Shown in pieces: positions 43,122-52,148 of a DNA stretch of 64,000 nt. Below the pieces are notes generated by a model that worked only from the letters and a program-made list of their open reading frames with translations, had not been told where the DNA came from and searched no databases. This stretch comes from Dyella_B nitratireducens. Lineage in GTDB: Bacteria > Pseudomonadota > Gammaproteobacteria > Xanthomonadales > Rhodanobacteraceae. The position numbers were made by a program, and so were the translations under genes. The stretch spans positions 2,418,001 through 2,482,000 of the forward strand of contig NZ_CP064032.1 of the NCBI RefSeq assembly GCF_049532905.1, written 5' to 3'. Every line of letters begins with the position of its first letter. The first letter of the stretch is position 1.

Positions 43122-44105
43122 TCATTGAGCGTGATGCGCATCCAGCCACGGCCCCAACGGCACATACCAGATATTGTCGTTGCCGTTGTCCCAGCTCTCC
43201 ATCCGCGCCAGCGCCGCCCTGGCCTGTTCTGGCGTGAGCGGAAAACTCAGCTCCGTATGCCTATCGCTGGTGTAGTAAAGCGTGCGGCGATCGGGACCGA
43301 TGTGCGCACCCCATTGGCTCCACTTTCCCGGCTTGCCGTTGATGGCTTCACCCAGATCGATCGGCTCGCCCCAATGATCACCATCGCGGAAGGCGATATA
43401 GAAATCGCCCATGTCACCCGCTTTGGCATCAGGGCTCAGGTTGAAAACCATGAAAGATTGATCGGGCGCAATCGCCGGATCATGCGTGGAAGCCAACGAA
43501 TCGCCAATGGCCACCAAAGCAGCAGGCTGGTACGCACCATGTACGAACGACGAGCTGTAGATATGGAACACACCCTGCTCGTCCGGATGAATGAAATACA
43601 GGCTGCCATCCGCCGCAATGCTGGGCGCATAGGTGCGATCGCTGGCGTTGACCGCATCCGGCAAATGCATCGGCGTACCCCAGCCGCCACCCTTGCGATC
43701 CACGCGCCACAAATGACCGCCGCGTCCTGGATAAACCTTGCCATGCACCGTCGCCGCCAATGCATCGGCGCCCGGTTTCACGGGTCGATTGGACACGAAC
43801 ACGAGATAGGAACCATCCGGCGACATGGTCGGATCGTGATCAAGCCATTGCCCGGAGAAAGGTGCGATATCCGGCTTGGACCATATGCCATGTTCACGAT
43901 GCGACACCAGGATCATCGAACCAACATCGAAGTACACCGTGTTTCCATCTGGCGTAAAGGCAGGACACGCTTCCCCGGCAGGCCCTGAAATCACGCCGGG
44001 TGCAAAGACCTGTGGCTGCGCCACGGGAACGTCTGCGGCAAACAACGAAGAAACTGCACCGAACAAACCGACCGCGACCATCCAGCTCAAAGGCTTGCGG
44101 ATCAT
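43122..44105 (-). CDS. secreted PD40/TolB-like beta-propeller protein
   Basis: The 327-residue protein has a signal peptide (VAVGLFGAVSSLFA) and PD40-type repeats. Examples are CPAFTPDGNTVYFDVG, DPTMSPDGSYLVFVSN, APSIAADGSLYFIH, DPAIAPDQSFMVFN and HIGPDRRTLYYTSD, each giving a propeller blade edge. Such domains occur in periplasmic scaffolds and peptidases. No catalytic domain follows here. It is divergent from the RNase-barstar operon. Function unknown. Confidence 0.75.
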   Translation of the reverse strand: MIRKPLSWMVAVGLFGAVSSLFAADVPVAQPQVFAPGVISGPAGEACPAFTPDGNTVYFDVGSMILVSHREHGIWSKPDIAPFSGQWLDHDPTMSPDGSYLVFVSNRPVKPGADALAATVHGKVYPGRGGHLWRVDRKGGGWGTPMHLPDAVNASDRTYAPSIAADGSLYFIHPDEQGVFHIYSSSFVHGAYQPAALVAIGDSLASTHDPAIAPDQSFMVFNLSPDAKAGDMGDFYIAFRDGDHWGEPIDLGEAINGKPGKWSQWGAHIGPDRRTLYYTSDRHTELSFPLTPEQARAALARMESWDNGNDNIWYVPLGPWLDAHHAQ

Positions 44106-44244
44106 GTCGTGTTTTCCTGTGGGATAGGTAGGCGCTATATAGGCCTCGGCATGAGCGGCCGCATGTCCTTAAAGTCATTTCAGTAAACAGGCAGGCGGAC
44201 GCACAACGCACTACACTGCGCAGATCGCCAACAAGGAGTCCGCG

Positions 44245-44682
44245 GTGTCTCTGTCTCGCTTCATCCCCCTGGTGCTGCTCGCCGCGCTGATCGGTGTGAT
44301 CGTGTTCTGGAATCGGCATCCGGTGCCGCCGGCCAGCATGGAATCGCATGGCAACGTCGCGCTGCCGGCCGTGGGGCACGACAACTGCCCGTCTGCACGA
44401 ACCAATCTGCCAAGTTTCATGTCGCCGGAAGCCTGCGTGACGCTTACAGCGATCCTGCAAGGTGGCCCGTTCCCGTATACGCAAGACGGCGTGGTGTTCG
44501 GTAACTACGAAGGCCTGCTGCCACAAGAGCCGCGCGGCTATTACCACGAATACACAGTGCCGACGCCCGGCGCGCGCGATCGCGGCGCACGGCGCATCAT
44601 TACCGGCGGCACGCCGCCCACGGTGTTCTATTACACGGATGACCACTACCGCAGCTTCAAGCCGTTCCAGGTGAGCCGATGA
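44245..44682 (+). CDS. secreted guanyl-specific ribonuclease (barnase/RNase Sa family)
   Basis: The 145-residue protein has an uncleaved-looking N-terminal hydrophobic segment (FIPLVLLAALIGVIVFW) for export or anchoring, then an N1/T1 ribonuclease domain. The catalytic trio of the family is visible: E102 in YHEYTVPT, R117 in GARRIIT and H134 in TDDHYRSF. Two cysteines (C48, C64) may pair. Translation starts at GTG (44245) behind AAGGAG. It overlaps the barstar gene by ATGA, so toxin and inhibitor are made together. Confidence 0.9.
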   Translation: MSLSRFIPLVLLAALIGVIVFWNRHPVPPASMESHGNVALPAVGHDNCPSARTNLPSFMSPEACVTLTAILQGGPFPYTQDGVVFGNYEGLLPQEPRGYYHEYTVPTPGARDRGARRIITGGTPPTVFYYTDDHYRSFKPFQVSR

Positions 44683-45116
44683 GCGCAGAAGGCGCCCTGG
44701 ATCTCACGCAGGCGAACGACGGTGGCGTGTATTTCGTCGACGCAGCCGATTTCGATGCGCTCGTCGCTGCGGCCGAGCAAGGCCAGCTGTATGTATGCCG
44801 CACCGATCTCGCCGGCTGCCATGACAAGGGCGAACTGCTGCGCCGCCTGGCCGCAGCATTGAACGTACCCAACGGCTTCGGCCAGAACTGGGATGCACTG
44901 CTGGATACCTTGCGCGACCTGGAATGGTTGCATGGCGCGGGCCATGTGCTGCTGTTTGATCACGCCAACGATCTGCGTGAAGCCGTCCCCAAAGATTTCG
45001 ACACCTTGCTGGCGATCCTGCACGAGTCGGCCCGCTTTGCCATCGACCAGAGCCGACCGTTCTTCGCCTTCCTCAGTCTGCCCGAACACCCGATGACCCT
45101 GCCTTCACACCGATGA
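44679..45116 (+). CDS. barstar-family ribonuclease inhibitor
   Basis: The 145-residue cytoplasmic protein carries the barstar fold. Its core shows CHDKGELLRRLAAALNVPNG, FGQNWDALLDTLRDLEWL and a later LLAILHESARFA helix. The aromatic/Asp patch that plugs the RNase active site corresponds to the N-W-D-A-L-L-D-T region. About 35 extra N-terminal residues precede the usual start. Overlaps on both sides (ATGA with the RNase before and the S4 gene after) indicate a tight operon. Confidence 0.9.
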   Translation: MSAEGALDLTQANDGGVYFVDAADFDALVAAAEQGQLYVCRTDLAGCHDKGELLRRLAAALNVPNGFGQNWDALLDTLRDLEWLHGAGHVLLFDHANDLREAVPKDFDTLLAILHESARFAIDQSRPFFAFLSLPEHPMTLPSHR

Positions 45117-45334
45117 CTCAACGCATTGCATTCGAACTCGACCGCGACTACGTGGAACTCAATCAATTGCTCAAGCTGACCGGGCTGTGCGACAGCGGTG
45201 GGCAAGGCAAGCAGATCGTTGCCAGTGGCGCGGTTTATGTGGATGGGCAACAGGAGTTGCGCAAGACCTGCAAGATTCACGCAGGGCAGGTGGTGCAGAT
45301 CGATGATGTGGAGATACATGTGGCGGGTGTGTAG
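45113..45334 (+). CDS. S4-domain RNA-binding protein (YbcJ-like)
   Basis: The 73-residue protein is a single S4-type RNA-binding domain: YVELNQLLKLTGLCDSGGQG, KQIVASGAVYVDGQ and VVQIDDVEIHV. It resembles E. coli YbcJ, thought to bind RNA or ribosome particles. Its ATG overlaps the barstar stop by 4 bases, placing an RNA-binding protein in an RNase/inhibitor operon. Whether this is functional or only genomic economy is unknown. Confidence 0.85.
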   Translation: MTQRIAFELDRDYVELNQLLKLTGLCDSGGQGKQIVASGAVYVDGQQELRKTCKIHAGQVVQIDDVEIHVAGV

Positions 45335-45357
45335 TTCACTCGCGACAGAGGGCTTTC

Positions 45358-45433
45358 GTAGGTTGGGTTAGCGCAGCGTAACCCAACATTTCGCGCAGCA
45401 TGGTTGGGTTACGCTGCGCTAACCCAACCTACG
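45358..45433. repeat. family B inverted repeat (GTTGGGTTAGCGCAGCG type)
   Basis: Arms GTAGGTTGGGTTAGCGCAGC and GCTGCGCTAACCCAACCTAC. It shares the GTAGGTTGGG ends with family A but has a different interior. A second copy is at 63834-63914. Confidence 0.95.
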
Positions 45434-45499
45434 ATCGGGACGATGTAACCTCACGGCACCGCCTGGCGAATAGCAGACAGGTCCCCACGGAGCCACGCC

Positions 45500-46183
45500 A
45501 TGCAAGCCCGTCGTTTTGCCGCCCTCTCCGCCCTGCTCAGCTTGACCGCGTGCGCCGCCACGGCCAGCAATGCGCCGTTCCCCAATCCCACTTACGACGA
45601 GCCCAAGTCCGCCGCGCACAGTACGGAAACCGCCGTGCTTGCAGGTGGCTGTTTCTGGGGTATGCAATCGGTGTTCGAACATGTGCACGGCGTACGCCAA
45701 GTATGGGCAGGCTACAGCGGTGGCGATGCCAGCACCGCCCAATACGATACGGTCAGCGAAGGCAATACCGGCCATGCCGAATCAGTGAAGATCGCGTTCG
45801 ATCCGGCCGTGATCAGTTACGGGCAATTGCTGAAAATCTATTTCGCCGTGGCGCATGATCCCACCACGCTCAATCGCCAGGGGCCGGATGCCGGCACGCA
45901 ATATCGTTCAGAGGTTTTTTACGCGAACGCGGAGCAAAAGAAAGTTGCGGAGTCTTATATTGCGCAACTCAATGCAGCGAAGGTATTCGACGACGGCATC
46001 GTGACACTGGTACAGCCGATGACGGGGTTTTATCCGGCCGAGGATTACCACCAGGATTATGCACGCAAGCATCCTGACAACCCGTACATCCTGATCAACG
46101 ATGCGCCGAAGGTGGCGCATTTGAAGCAGGCGTTTCCGGGGATGTATCAGGATGAGCAGATGGTGGTGGATGTGAAGCTATAA
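45500..46183 (+). CDS. msrA: lipoprotein peptide-methionine (S)-S-oxide reductase
   Basis: The 227-residue enzyme repairs methionine S-sulfoxide. A lipoprotein signal peptide (ALLSLTAC, C18) targets it to the envelope. The MsrA domain has the catalytic cysteine C51 in GGCFWGMQ, the substrate residues around EGNTGHAESV and PVVISYGQLL-type helices, and the conserved HDPTTLNRQGPDAGTQYRS. Resolving cysteines are not obvious near the C-terminus. It would need an external thioredoxin-like reductant. It acts alone, without a fused MsrB. Confidence 0.92.
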   Translation: MQARRFAALSALLSLTACAATASNAPFPNPTYDEPKSAAHSTETAVLAGGCFWGMQSVFEHVHGVRQVWAGYSGGDASTAQYDTVSEGNTGHAESVKIAFDPAVISYGQLLKIYFAVAHDPTTLNRQGPDAGTQYRSEVFYANAEQKKVAESYIAQLNAAKVFDDGIVTLVQPMTGFYPAEDYHQDYARKHPDNPYILINDAPKVAHLKQAFPGMYQDEQMVVDVKL

Positions 46184-46197
46184 GAACGGGAAGCTGC

Positions 46198-46271
46198 GTA
46201 GGTTGGGGTGCAAACCCCAACATTCCGATGTGCACATGCATTCAAATGTTGGGGTTCGCACCCCAACCTAC
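46198..46271. repeat. family A inverted repeat
   Basis: Complete copy between convergent msrA and the GGDEF-EAL gene. It contributes the TAG stop of the latter (46268-46270 on the reverse strand). Confidence 0.95.
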
Positions 46272-49015
46272 TTTGGCGGAACGAGCCGCAACCGCGACGG
46301 CTCATGCCGCGGATTCGGCGACAACATCCGCTCGATCTCCACCGGTGGCAAACCACGCGAATAGTAATAACCCTGCCCTTCCGCACAGCCGGCACGCAAC
46401 AGGAATTCATGCTGTGCGGCAGTCTCGATCCCTTCGGCGATCGTGCACATGCCCAGGCTCTTGGCGATAGCAAGCATGGCCTCGACGATGGCCACGTCGT
46501 TCGCGCTGTCCGGCAGATCGGTCACGAAGGAGCGATCGATCTTCAGATAATCGATGCCAGAAAGTTTCAGGTACGCCAGCGAGGAATAACCCGTACCGAA
46601 ATCGTCGATGGCAATGCCGATGCCGAGCGCATGCAAGGCATGCATGGTCTGCTCGGTCGCCTCGCCCAGGCGCAGGATCGCGCTTTCGGTGATCTCGAAC
46701 AGCACGCGCTTGGGCGAGATGCCGCTGGCCTGCAGCGCCTGCTTCACGCTGTCGAGAAAACCGGGATGCCCGAACGTCGCTGCCGATGCATTGACCGCCA
46801 CACGAATCGGCGGCAGCTTCGCCTGGTCCCACGCGCGAATCTGGTTGCAGACGGCGCGCATCGTCCAGGCATCCAGACGCCGGATCAGGCCAAGGCTTTC
46901 GGCCAGCGGGATGAATTCGTCCGGCATCAACTCGCCGCGTTCGGGGTGGCGCCAGCGGATCAGTGCCTCCACTGCCACGATGCGGCCGGAGCGCAACTCC
47001 ACACTGGGTTGGAACACGAGATGGAATTCGTCGCGGATCAGCGCCTGCCGCAAGTCGGCGCCCAGCATCAGGCGCATGCGTGCATCGGCATGCATCAGCG
47101 GCGTGTAGAAGCGGAAGGTGTTGCGTTCCTGCGTTTTCGCCGCATACATCGCCGCATCCGCATTGGCGATCAAGGTGACCGCATCGCTGCCATCCAGTGG
47201 ATAGCCAGCAATGCCGATGCTGGCGCTCATCACGATTTCGTAGTCGCCGATCAGCATCGGCTCTGACAAGCTTTGCAACAAACGGCTCGCGAATTGCGCG
47301 GCCTGTTCGCGCGTGCGCAAGCCACCCAGCAACACGGTAAATTCGTCGCCGCCAATGCGGCTGGCCACATCGTTCTCGCCCAATTCGCGGCGGATGCGTT
47401 GCGCCACTTTCACCAGCAGGCGATCGCCGATGGCATGGCTGTAGCTGTCGTTCACCGCCTTGAAAGCATCCAGGTCCACGAACAACACCGCAGCCGCGCC
47501 GTTGACGCGTGCTGCCGATTCGATGGCCTGCGCACTGTGGCGCTGGAATTCGCTGCGATTGGCGAGGCCCGTAAGCGGATCGTGCGCCACCATGTATTCC
47601 AGGCGCTGGCGATCGGCCTTGCTGCGCGTGATGTCGGTGATCACCGCCACGTAGTGCTGCACGCGCCCTTCGCCGTTGCGGATGGCGCTGATGCTGAGCA
47701 GCTCCGGATAGGACGAACCATCCGAACGCCAGCTCTGCACCTCGCCCACCCAGTTGCCGCCTTCGGCCACCATTTCCCAGATGGACGCGGGCAGCGGCGA
47801 GCCATCCGGCATGCGGCGCAGTTCGTCGAAACGGTGATGCTGCAAATACGGCAAGGTGTAGCCGGTGATGCGCGTGTGCGCGGCGTTCACCGTGGTCACG
47901 CGCCGGTCGGCGTCGGCAATGATGACGCCTTCGGCCACGCTAGCCAGCGCTTCGGCAGCAATGCGGCGTTCCTGTTCCATCGCAATGCGATCGGATACAT
48001 CGCGCATGATCGCCTGGCGCACCGGTTGCGCACCCCAGGTGGTAAGGCTGCTATGTGTTTCCACGCTACGGATCAGGCCATTGACCGCGCGCAGCAGGCC
48101 AATGGTGGAGGAGCCCGCCGAACGCATGCTGCCTTCCACGAACAGGTCGTGGAAATGCACTCCGATCAATTCATGCGGTTCGCGCCCGGTCCACGTACCG
48201 GCCGTGCGATTCGCGCCGAGAATGCGGCCATGCACTTCGTCCACCATCACAATTGCGTCGGCAGCGCTGTCGAACAGCTGGCGATAACGTTCTTCGGTAC
48301 CACGAATGCCGGCCAGGATGCGCTGGGCCATGCGCACCCACAGCATGGACGCCAACATCGCCGTCACCAGCACGCTGATAAACAGCACCCGGCCCAGCCA
48401 TGCGGCACCCAAGGCAATCTGCAATGAGAAATCGTCGCTGCGCGGCTCGATGTAGGTGTTCAGTGCTTCGATGCGCGCGCGTTGCCGCTCGATTTCCCCG
48501 GCTGGCGGCACGCCTTGCGCATAGACCTGCTGCAACTGTCCGGCGATGCCGTTCAATTCCTCGATCGCACCGTCGACCGAGCGCCAATCGCGCAGCGCCG
48601 GCCCCACATAGGGCAGCGACCCAAAATGGTCGAGGATGAAGACCATGCCCGGGATCGCCGCGGGAATAACCCCGCCGCGCTGGAAAGCCTGATAGACGGC
48701 ATGCCTGTCGTAATGGCCGGCGGCGATGGCATCACGCGCCCAGCGGTCCGTACGCACCACATCGTAGTTGCGGCGGAAATTTTCGAGCCGGGCCGGGTCG
48801 CCGCTGCGGGCATAGCCGGCCAGTTCGATCACGGCCTGTTTTTGCGCCTTCGACCACAGGCTTTCGCCGTTCAAGAAACCGGCCAGCGTCACCTGGACTT
48901 GCAGCGCCCCCCAGGTCAAGCACAAAACCAAGCCAACGACCGCCGCCAAGCCGTATGCCAAGGGCATAAGACGCCGTGACAGCGGTCGTTGCGTTGCATG
49001 GTGGGCGGTACGCAT
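46268..49015 (-). CDS. membrane PAS-PAS-GGDEF-EAL cyclic-di-GMP protein
   Basis: The 915-residue protein has two transmembrane helices (about residues 18-40 and 215-235) flanking a periplasmic helical sensor. Two PAS-like domains (ERYRQLFDSAADAIVMVDEV; ALASVAEGVIIADADRRVTT), a GGDEF domain and an EAL domain follow. The cyclase motif is intact (G555-GDEF) but the inhibitory RxxD is GEND. EAL begins at E683 (EALIRWRHP) with DDFGTGYSS and AEGIETA intact. It may both make and degrade cyclic di-GMP in response to an envelope signal. The N-terminus begins at 49015. Confidence 0.92.
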   Translation of the reverse strand: MRTAHHATQRPLSRRLMPLAYGLAAVVGLVLCLTWGALQVQVTLAGFLNGESLWSKAQKQAVIELAGYARSGDPARLENFRRNYDVVRTDRWARDAIAAGHYDRHAVYQAFQRGGVIPAAIPGMVFILDHFGSLPYVGPALRDWRSVDGAIEELNGIAGQLQQVYAQGVPPAGEIERQRARIEALNTYIEPRSDDFSLQIALGAAWLGRVLFISVLVTAMLASMLWVRMAQRILAGIRGTEERYRQLFDSAADAIVMVDEVHGRILGANRTAGTWTGREPHELIGVHFHDLFVEGSMRSAGSSTIGLLRAVNGLIRSVETHSSLTTWGAQPVRQAIMRDVSDRIAMEQERRIAAEALASVAEGVIIADADRRVTTVNAAHTRITGYTLPYLQHHRFDELRRMPDGSPLPASIWEMVAEGGNWVGEVQSWRSDGSSYPELLSISAIRNGEGRVQHYVAVITDITRSKADRQRLEYMVAHDPLTGLANRSEFQRHSAQAIESAARVNGAAAVLFVDLDAFKAVNDSYSHAIGDRLLVKVAQRIRRELGENDVASRIGGDEFTVLLGGLRTREQAAQFASRLLQSLSEPMLIGDYEIVMSASIGIAGYPLDGSDAVTLIANADAAMYAAKTQERNTFRFYTPLMHADARMRLMLGADLRQALIRDEFHLVFQPSVELRSGRIVAVEALIRWRHPERGELMPDEFIPLAESLGLIRRLDAWTMRAVCNQIRAWDQAKLPPIRVAVNASAATFGHPGFLDSVKQALQASGISPKRVLFEITESAILRLGEATEQTMHALHALGIGIAIDDFGTGYSSLAYLKLSGIDYLKIDRSFVTDLPDSANDVAIVEAMLAIAKSLGMCTIAEGIETAAQHEFLLRAGCAEGQGYYYSRGLPPVEIERMLSPNPRHEPSRLRLVPPK

Positions 49016-49103
49016 CTTGCCCCTATCTTAGAGCCTGTCGTCCACAGTAAAAAAACTGCCGATCCGATGTGTATCGCCCCGCCTAACGTATTACTTAAGC
49101 TGC

Positions 49104-49880
49104 TTAAGCGGCCGCTTCATTGGCTGCCCATGGGTCACGACGCACATCCAGACACCGATCGAGGGTGATCCTCATACTTACGTAACTACGCTTTACGCAT
49201 TCCTGCAGATACGCCACTTCATCCGGACGCGGCGAGGTACCCACCAGGGTACATACGATCTCCAGCGCCTCCCATGGATGAGTATCATCATACGCGGCGT
49301 GAAGTTGAAGCCAACGCAAGGTGCCCGCGCGGCTGGCCTTGGGGAAGCTCTCCGTATAGTCCGCGCTGTCGTAGACCCATTGCGACCATTCCCCCGTTGC
49401 CCCTTCCACCGCGTAATTGGTAGCCAGCATGCCGGCCGCCAACGGACCACTGCGACTCACCTCCTCACACCAGTTGGACAAGGCGTCCGTCCCGTAGGGG
49501 GTGGTGCCGTTCAGAACCTCGGTTTGGGGCACCCCTGCTCCCTCGGCCCAATTGAGCCAGTATTCGGCATGATTCTGCTCCACTCGGATGTTGCGTACCA
49601 GCCAGCGGCGGGCCATGTTTTCGCCCGGGCTGCGGCCGTAACGGGTTTTCAGCAAATTAAGCGCCATATAGCCCGGAAAACGCTCAATCACGGGCCACAC
49701 GCCTACCATGAAGTCGCGCGTGCCTGCAGCATCCAGACGGTTCTCGCGCATCAGTGTCCACAGCTCATGCTTCACGACAGCTTGTTTGGTCGGTTCGCAG
49801 GCAGCGATCAGGTCTTGCGCCCAACGCGGGTAGCTGGAAAGTTCGGTCAGCGAGCCGGTGCGTTCGAAATGTGCGTACAT
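49104..49880 (-). CDS. heme-oxygenase-like di-iron oxidase (TenA/PqqC-like superfamily)
   Basis: The 258-residue all-helical protein matches the iron-containing redox enzyme/HDO group. It has the metal-ligand pattern in RNIRVEQNHAEYWLNWAEGA, a second in NYAVEGATGEW and a third in LHAAYDDTHPWEALEI. These E/H/D triads are typical of heme-oxygenase-like diiron oxidases related to CADD and TenA. Known members oxidise fatty acids, amino acids or make p-aminobenzoate or nitroso groups. The substrate here is unknown. It stands alone, with no thiamine genes nearby, which argues against a TenA role. Confidence 0.7.
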   Translation of the reverse strand: MYAHFERTGSLTELSSYPRWAQDLIAACEPTKQAVVKHELWTLMRENRLDAAGTRDFMVGVWPVIERFPGYMALNLLKTRYGRSPGENMARRWLVRNIRVEQNHAEYWLNWAEGAGVPQTEVLNGTTPYGTDALSNWCEEVSRSGPLAAGMLATNYAVEGATGEWSQWVYDSADYTESFPKASRAGTLRWLQLHAAYDDTHPWEALEIVCTLVGTSPRPDEVAYLQECVKRSYVSMRITLDRCLDVRRDPWAANEAAA

Positions 49881-50187
49881 ATGTGTGAGTCTCCACTAGG
49901 TTACGGGTTAGTTTTGGCCCGGATGGGGGCCGAACTGGGCGCCGGATGGCAGCCCAGACCCAACATAGTGAGCGCCCTGATACGCCGTTGCGACTCTCCC
50001 CATTTCTTGGGCGGAAGCCCTAGCCAGAGGTTCTAGCCGAAGGCTTGCCGGGTCGAACGCAGACGACCGTCGCACGCAACCACAAAAACCTGGAACACTG
50101 TTTCGAGCACCGCTATTCCCGCGCGAATGACGGCCCCGCCATCACGCGCAGTGCGGGCATGCCAAACGGCATGCCCGCATTCCTGCA
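49881..50187. other. intergenic, no gene seen
   Basis: About 300 bases of sequence with the promoter of the 49880 gene and a strong hairpin at 50152-50179 (TGCGGGCATGCC/GGCATGCCCGCA, AAAC loop) just past the end of the next gene. The hairpin lacks a T-run but is a plausible terminator. Confidence 0.5.
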
Positions 50188-51876
50188 TCAATGCCAGCCG
50201 GATTCGTGGTGCGTATCCGTGCCGGGGGTAAAGGACACCCCGCGCAACACCTCACCGAACTTGGCCGAACGCAGCGTGACGAAGCGTTCGTCCGCAGCAC
50301 CCGCTACCGTGGTGTTCAACAGCTCGTCGCGAATGGCTACCAGCTTGTCCGGATCGGCACCGGTGTCGCCGTTACCGCTGATGGTGGAGGTAACTGCCCA
50401 GATCGTAACCTTGCCGTCCTCATCCACCTGTCCGGTGATCTGGCGCAGGCCGTCAGTAGCCGGCGACCACGGCAAACCCGTCGCGGCGTTGGTGCCGGTG
50501 GGATAGCCATTCACCGTGTACGGCTGGCCGAGATTCAGGCCTGCCTGCAGCGTATAGGCCAGCGTCCAGGATTGCGTATTGGCGTTGAACACCCACTTCT
50601 GCAAGCCCGCCGTGGTTTGCGCGGCGGCATGCGTGTACAGATCCGAGCCGCCTGCATAGCCATCGCCTTCGTCGGCGACGTACAAGGTATTCGCATCCGC
50701 AAACCACAAGGCGAAGGGGTAGGCCAGCGTCGTGGCTGTCTTGTTCGGCGTGGATGGGAAGCCAGCCAGGACGCACATGTTGTTGGGCAGGCCGCTGGTC
50801 TGCAGCGTGGATGCGTCATAGGAAAGTGGGGCCGTCGGCAGCGGTGCGCCCGCGACCGGCACACCCACGCCACCCTTCGTGCAGGCCTTGCCGGTGGTAT
50901 CGATGAAATAAACGGTATTCACACCGTTGCCGCCGCTGCCCTTGGTGACATACACCACGTTGTTGAACACGGTGATGCCGCGGAAGTTGTCGTCCTTGCC
51001 GATTTTGTCGGCCTTCGCACCCAGCTCGGTGACTGAGAAACTCGCCAGCGGCTGAGGCATGACCGGATTCTGCAGCGACTCCGGCAGCGCCGACGGCACG
51101 ATGTACTGCGCACCGGCGCCAAGGATCACGCCATCCGGCTGCGGGTTGGCACCATTGCCGGCGTTGCCCACGGTGTAGAACACGTTCGCGCCGTTGAGAT
51201 TGTTGTAGATCGCTGCACGGCCATTGTTGCCGCTGTAGGCATTGGTCTCGGTAAAGCGGAAATGTCCGTTGCGATCCATCAGCGCTACGCCGCGATAAAA
51301 CACTTGTCCATCGGGATTGGTGTCGTCGATCACCAGCGGCGTATTGCCGTTGGACGCGTCGATGGCATCGACCGGTGCGACATAACCCATGAACGTGAGA
51401 TAGCGGCCATCCAGCGAAAGATGCAGGCCAAGTTCGGATTTGGAACTGAAGCTGGTGACGAATTGCCCTTCACGCGACGACGGATGCTGGTTGTTGGGCA
51501 CTTCCAGCGAATCGATCAGCCAGCCGTTCGGCGTGATCTGGTCCAGGTAGATACGCGACGTAATGCCGAAGCTGCCATCGTAGAGATCGTTGTTCCACAC
51601 GTAGGGATACGTGCCGTCGTACGGCGCACCGCTCGCCGCACCGCATGATCCACTGGCAGCCGGGCAATTCGGCGGCAACACCTCGCCCACCGTCACGTTG
51701 CTGGCGTTGTTGTCGTAGACGCTGCGGCTTACCACCAGGTTGCCTGGCCAGAAATGGATATCGTGGTTCTGCCATGCATCGTTGGCATAAACCATGACGC
51801 CCGCGGCCAGCGCGGTGATGGCAAGTGCTGCGGCGATGGGCGTGCGGCGAAAACGGAAGCGGGAAGTCGCGGTCAT
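50188..51876 (-). CDS. large secreted protein of unknown function
   Basis: The 562-residue protein has an N-terminal signal anchor or peptide (RTPIAAALAITALAAGVMVYA). The rest is beta-rich, with repeated strands such as LVVSRSVYDNN, GVALMDRNGHFRF, ITVFNNVVYVTKGSGGNGV, LWFADANTLYVADEGDG and KVTIWAVTSTIS. It looks like a periplasmic or extracellular beta-propeller without catalytic motifs. Cysteines are few (a pair near residues 70-78). I do not recognise the family. Its length and composition suggest a substrate-binding or adhesive role, but that is only inference. Confidence 0.65.
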   Translation of the reverse strand: MTATSRFRFRRTPIAAALAITALAAGVMVYANDAWQNHDIHFWPGNLVVSRSVYDNNASNVTVGEVLPPNCPAASGSCGAASGAPYDGTYPYVWNNDLYDGSFGITSRIYLDQITPNGWLIDSLEVPNNQHPSSREGQFVTSFSSKSELGLHLSLDGRYLTFMGYVAPVDAIDASNGNTPLVIDDTNPDGQVFYRGVALMDRNGHFRFTETNAYSGNNGRAAIYNNLNGANVFYTVGNAGNGANPQPDGVILGAGAQYIVPSALPESLQNPVMPQPLASFSVTELGAKADKIGKDDNFRGITVFNNVVYVTKGSGGNGVNTVYFIDTTGKACTKGGVGVPVAGAPLPTAPLSYDASTLQTSGLPNNMCVLAGFPSTPNKTATTLAYPFALWFADANTLYVADEGDGYAGGSDLYTHAAAQTTAGLQKWVFNANTQSWTLAYTLQAGLNLGQPYTVNGYPTGTNAATGLPWSPATDGLRQITGQVDEDGKVTIWAVTSTISGNGDTGADPDKLVAIRDELLNTTVAGAADERFVTLRSAKFGEVLRGVSFTPGTDTHHESGWH

Positions 51877-52046
51877 CGTGGTCTCCGGAGTGTGGGATGG
51901 AACGGAGTACTGCGCACAACCCGGGCACGGTAATGCTAGGAAATGAAGGCTTGTTTACAGTGGTTGTTGCATGTGTGTTATGTGATGAACACGTGAAGAT
52001 AATCAAGCAAACTATGGACTCGCTTCACGCTTTGCCGTCAGCCTTT

Positions 52047-52121
52047 GTAGGTTGGGGTGTAAACCCCAACATCGCCATCTTGATCAGCACGGCAATGTTG
52101 GGGTTTGCACCCCAACCTACG
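52047..52121. repeat. family A inverted repeat
   Basis: Complete copy with one arm substitution (GGGTGTAAACCCC), between the secreted-protein promoter and the end of the flavoenzyme gene. Confidence 0.95.
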
Positions 52122-52148
52122 AGAACATCATCAGCATGCAGTGCGTCG

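Noticed and set aside
49104..49880. Thiaminase II (TenA)
   Set aside because: Ligand pattern fits iron-containing HDO oxidases better, and there are no thiamine genes nearby.
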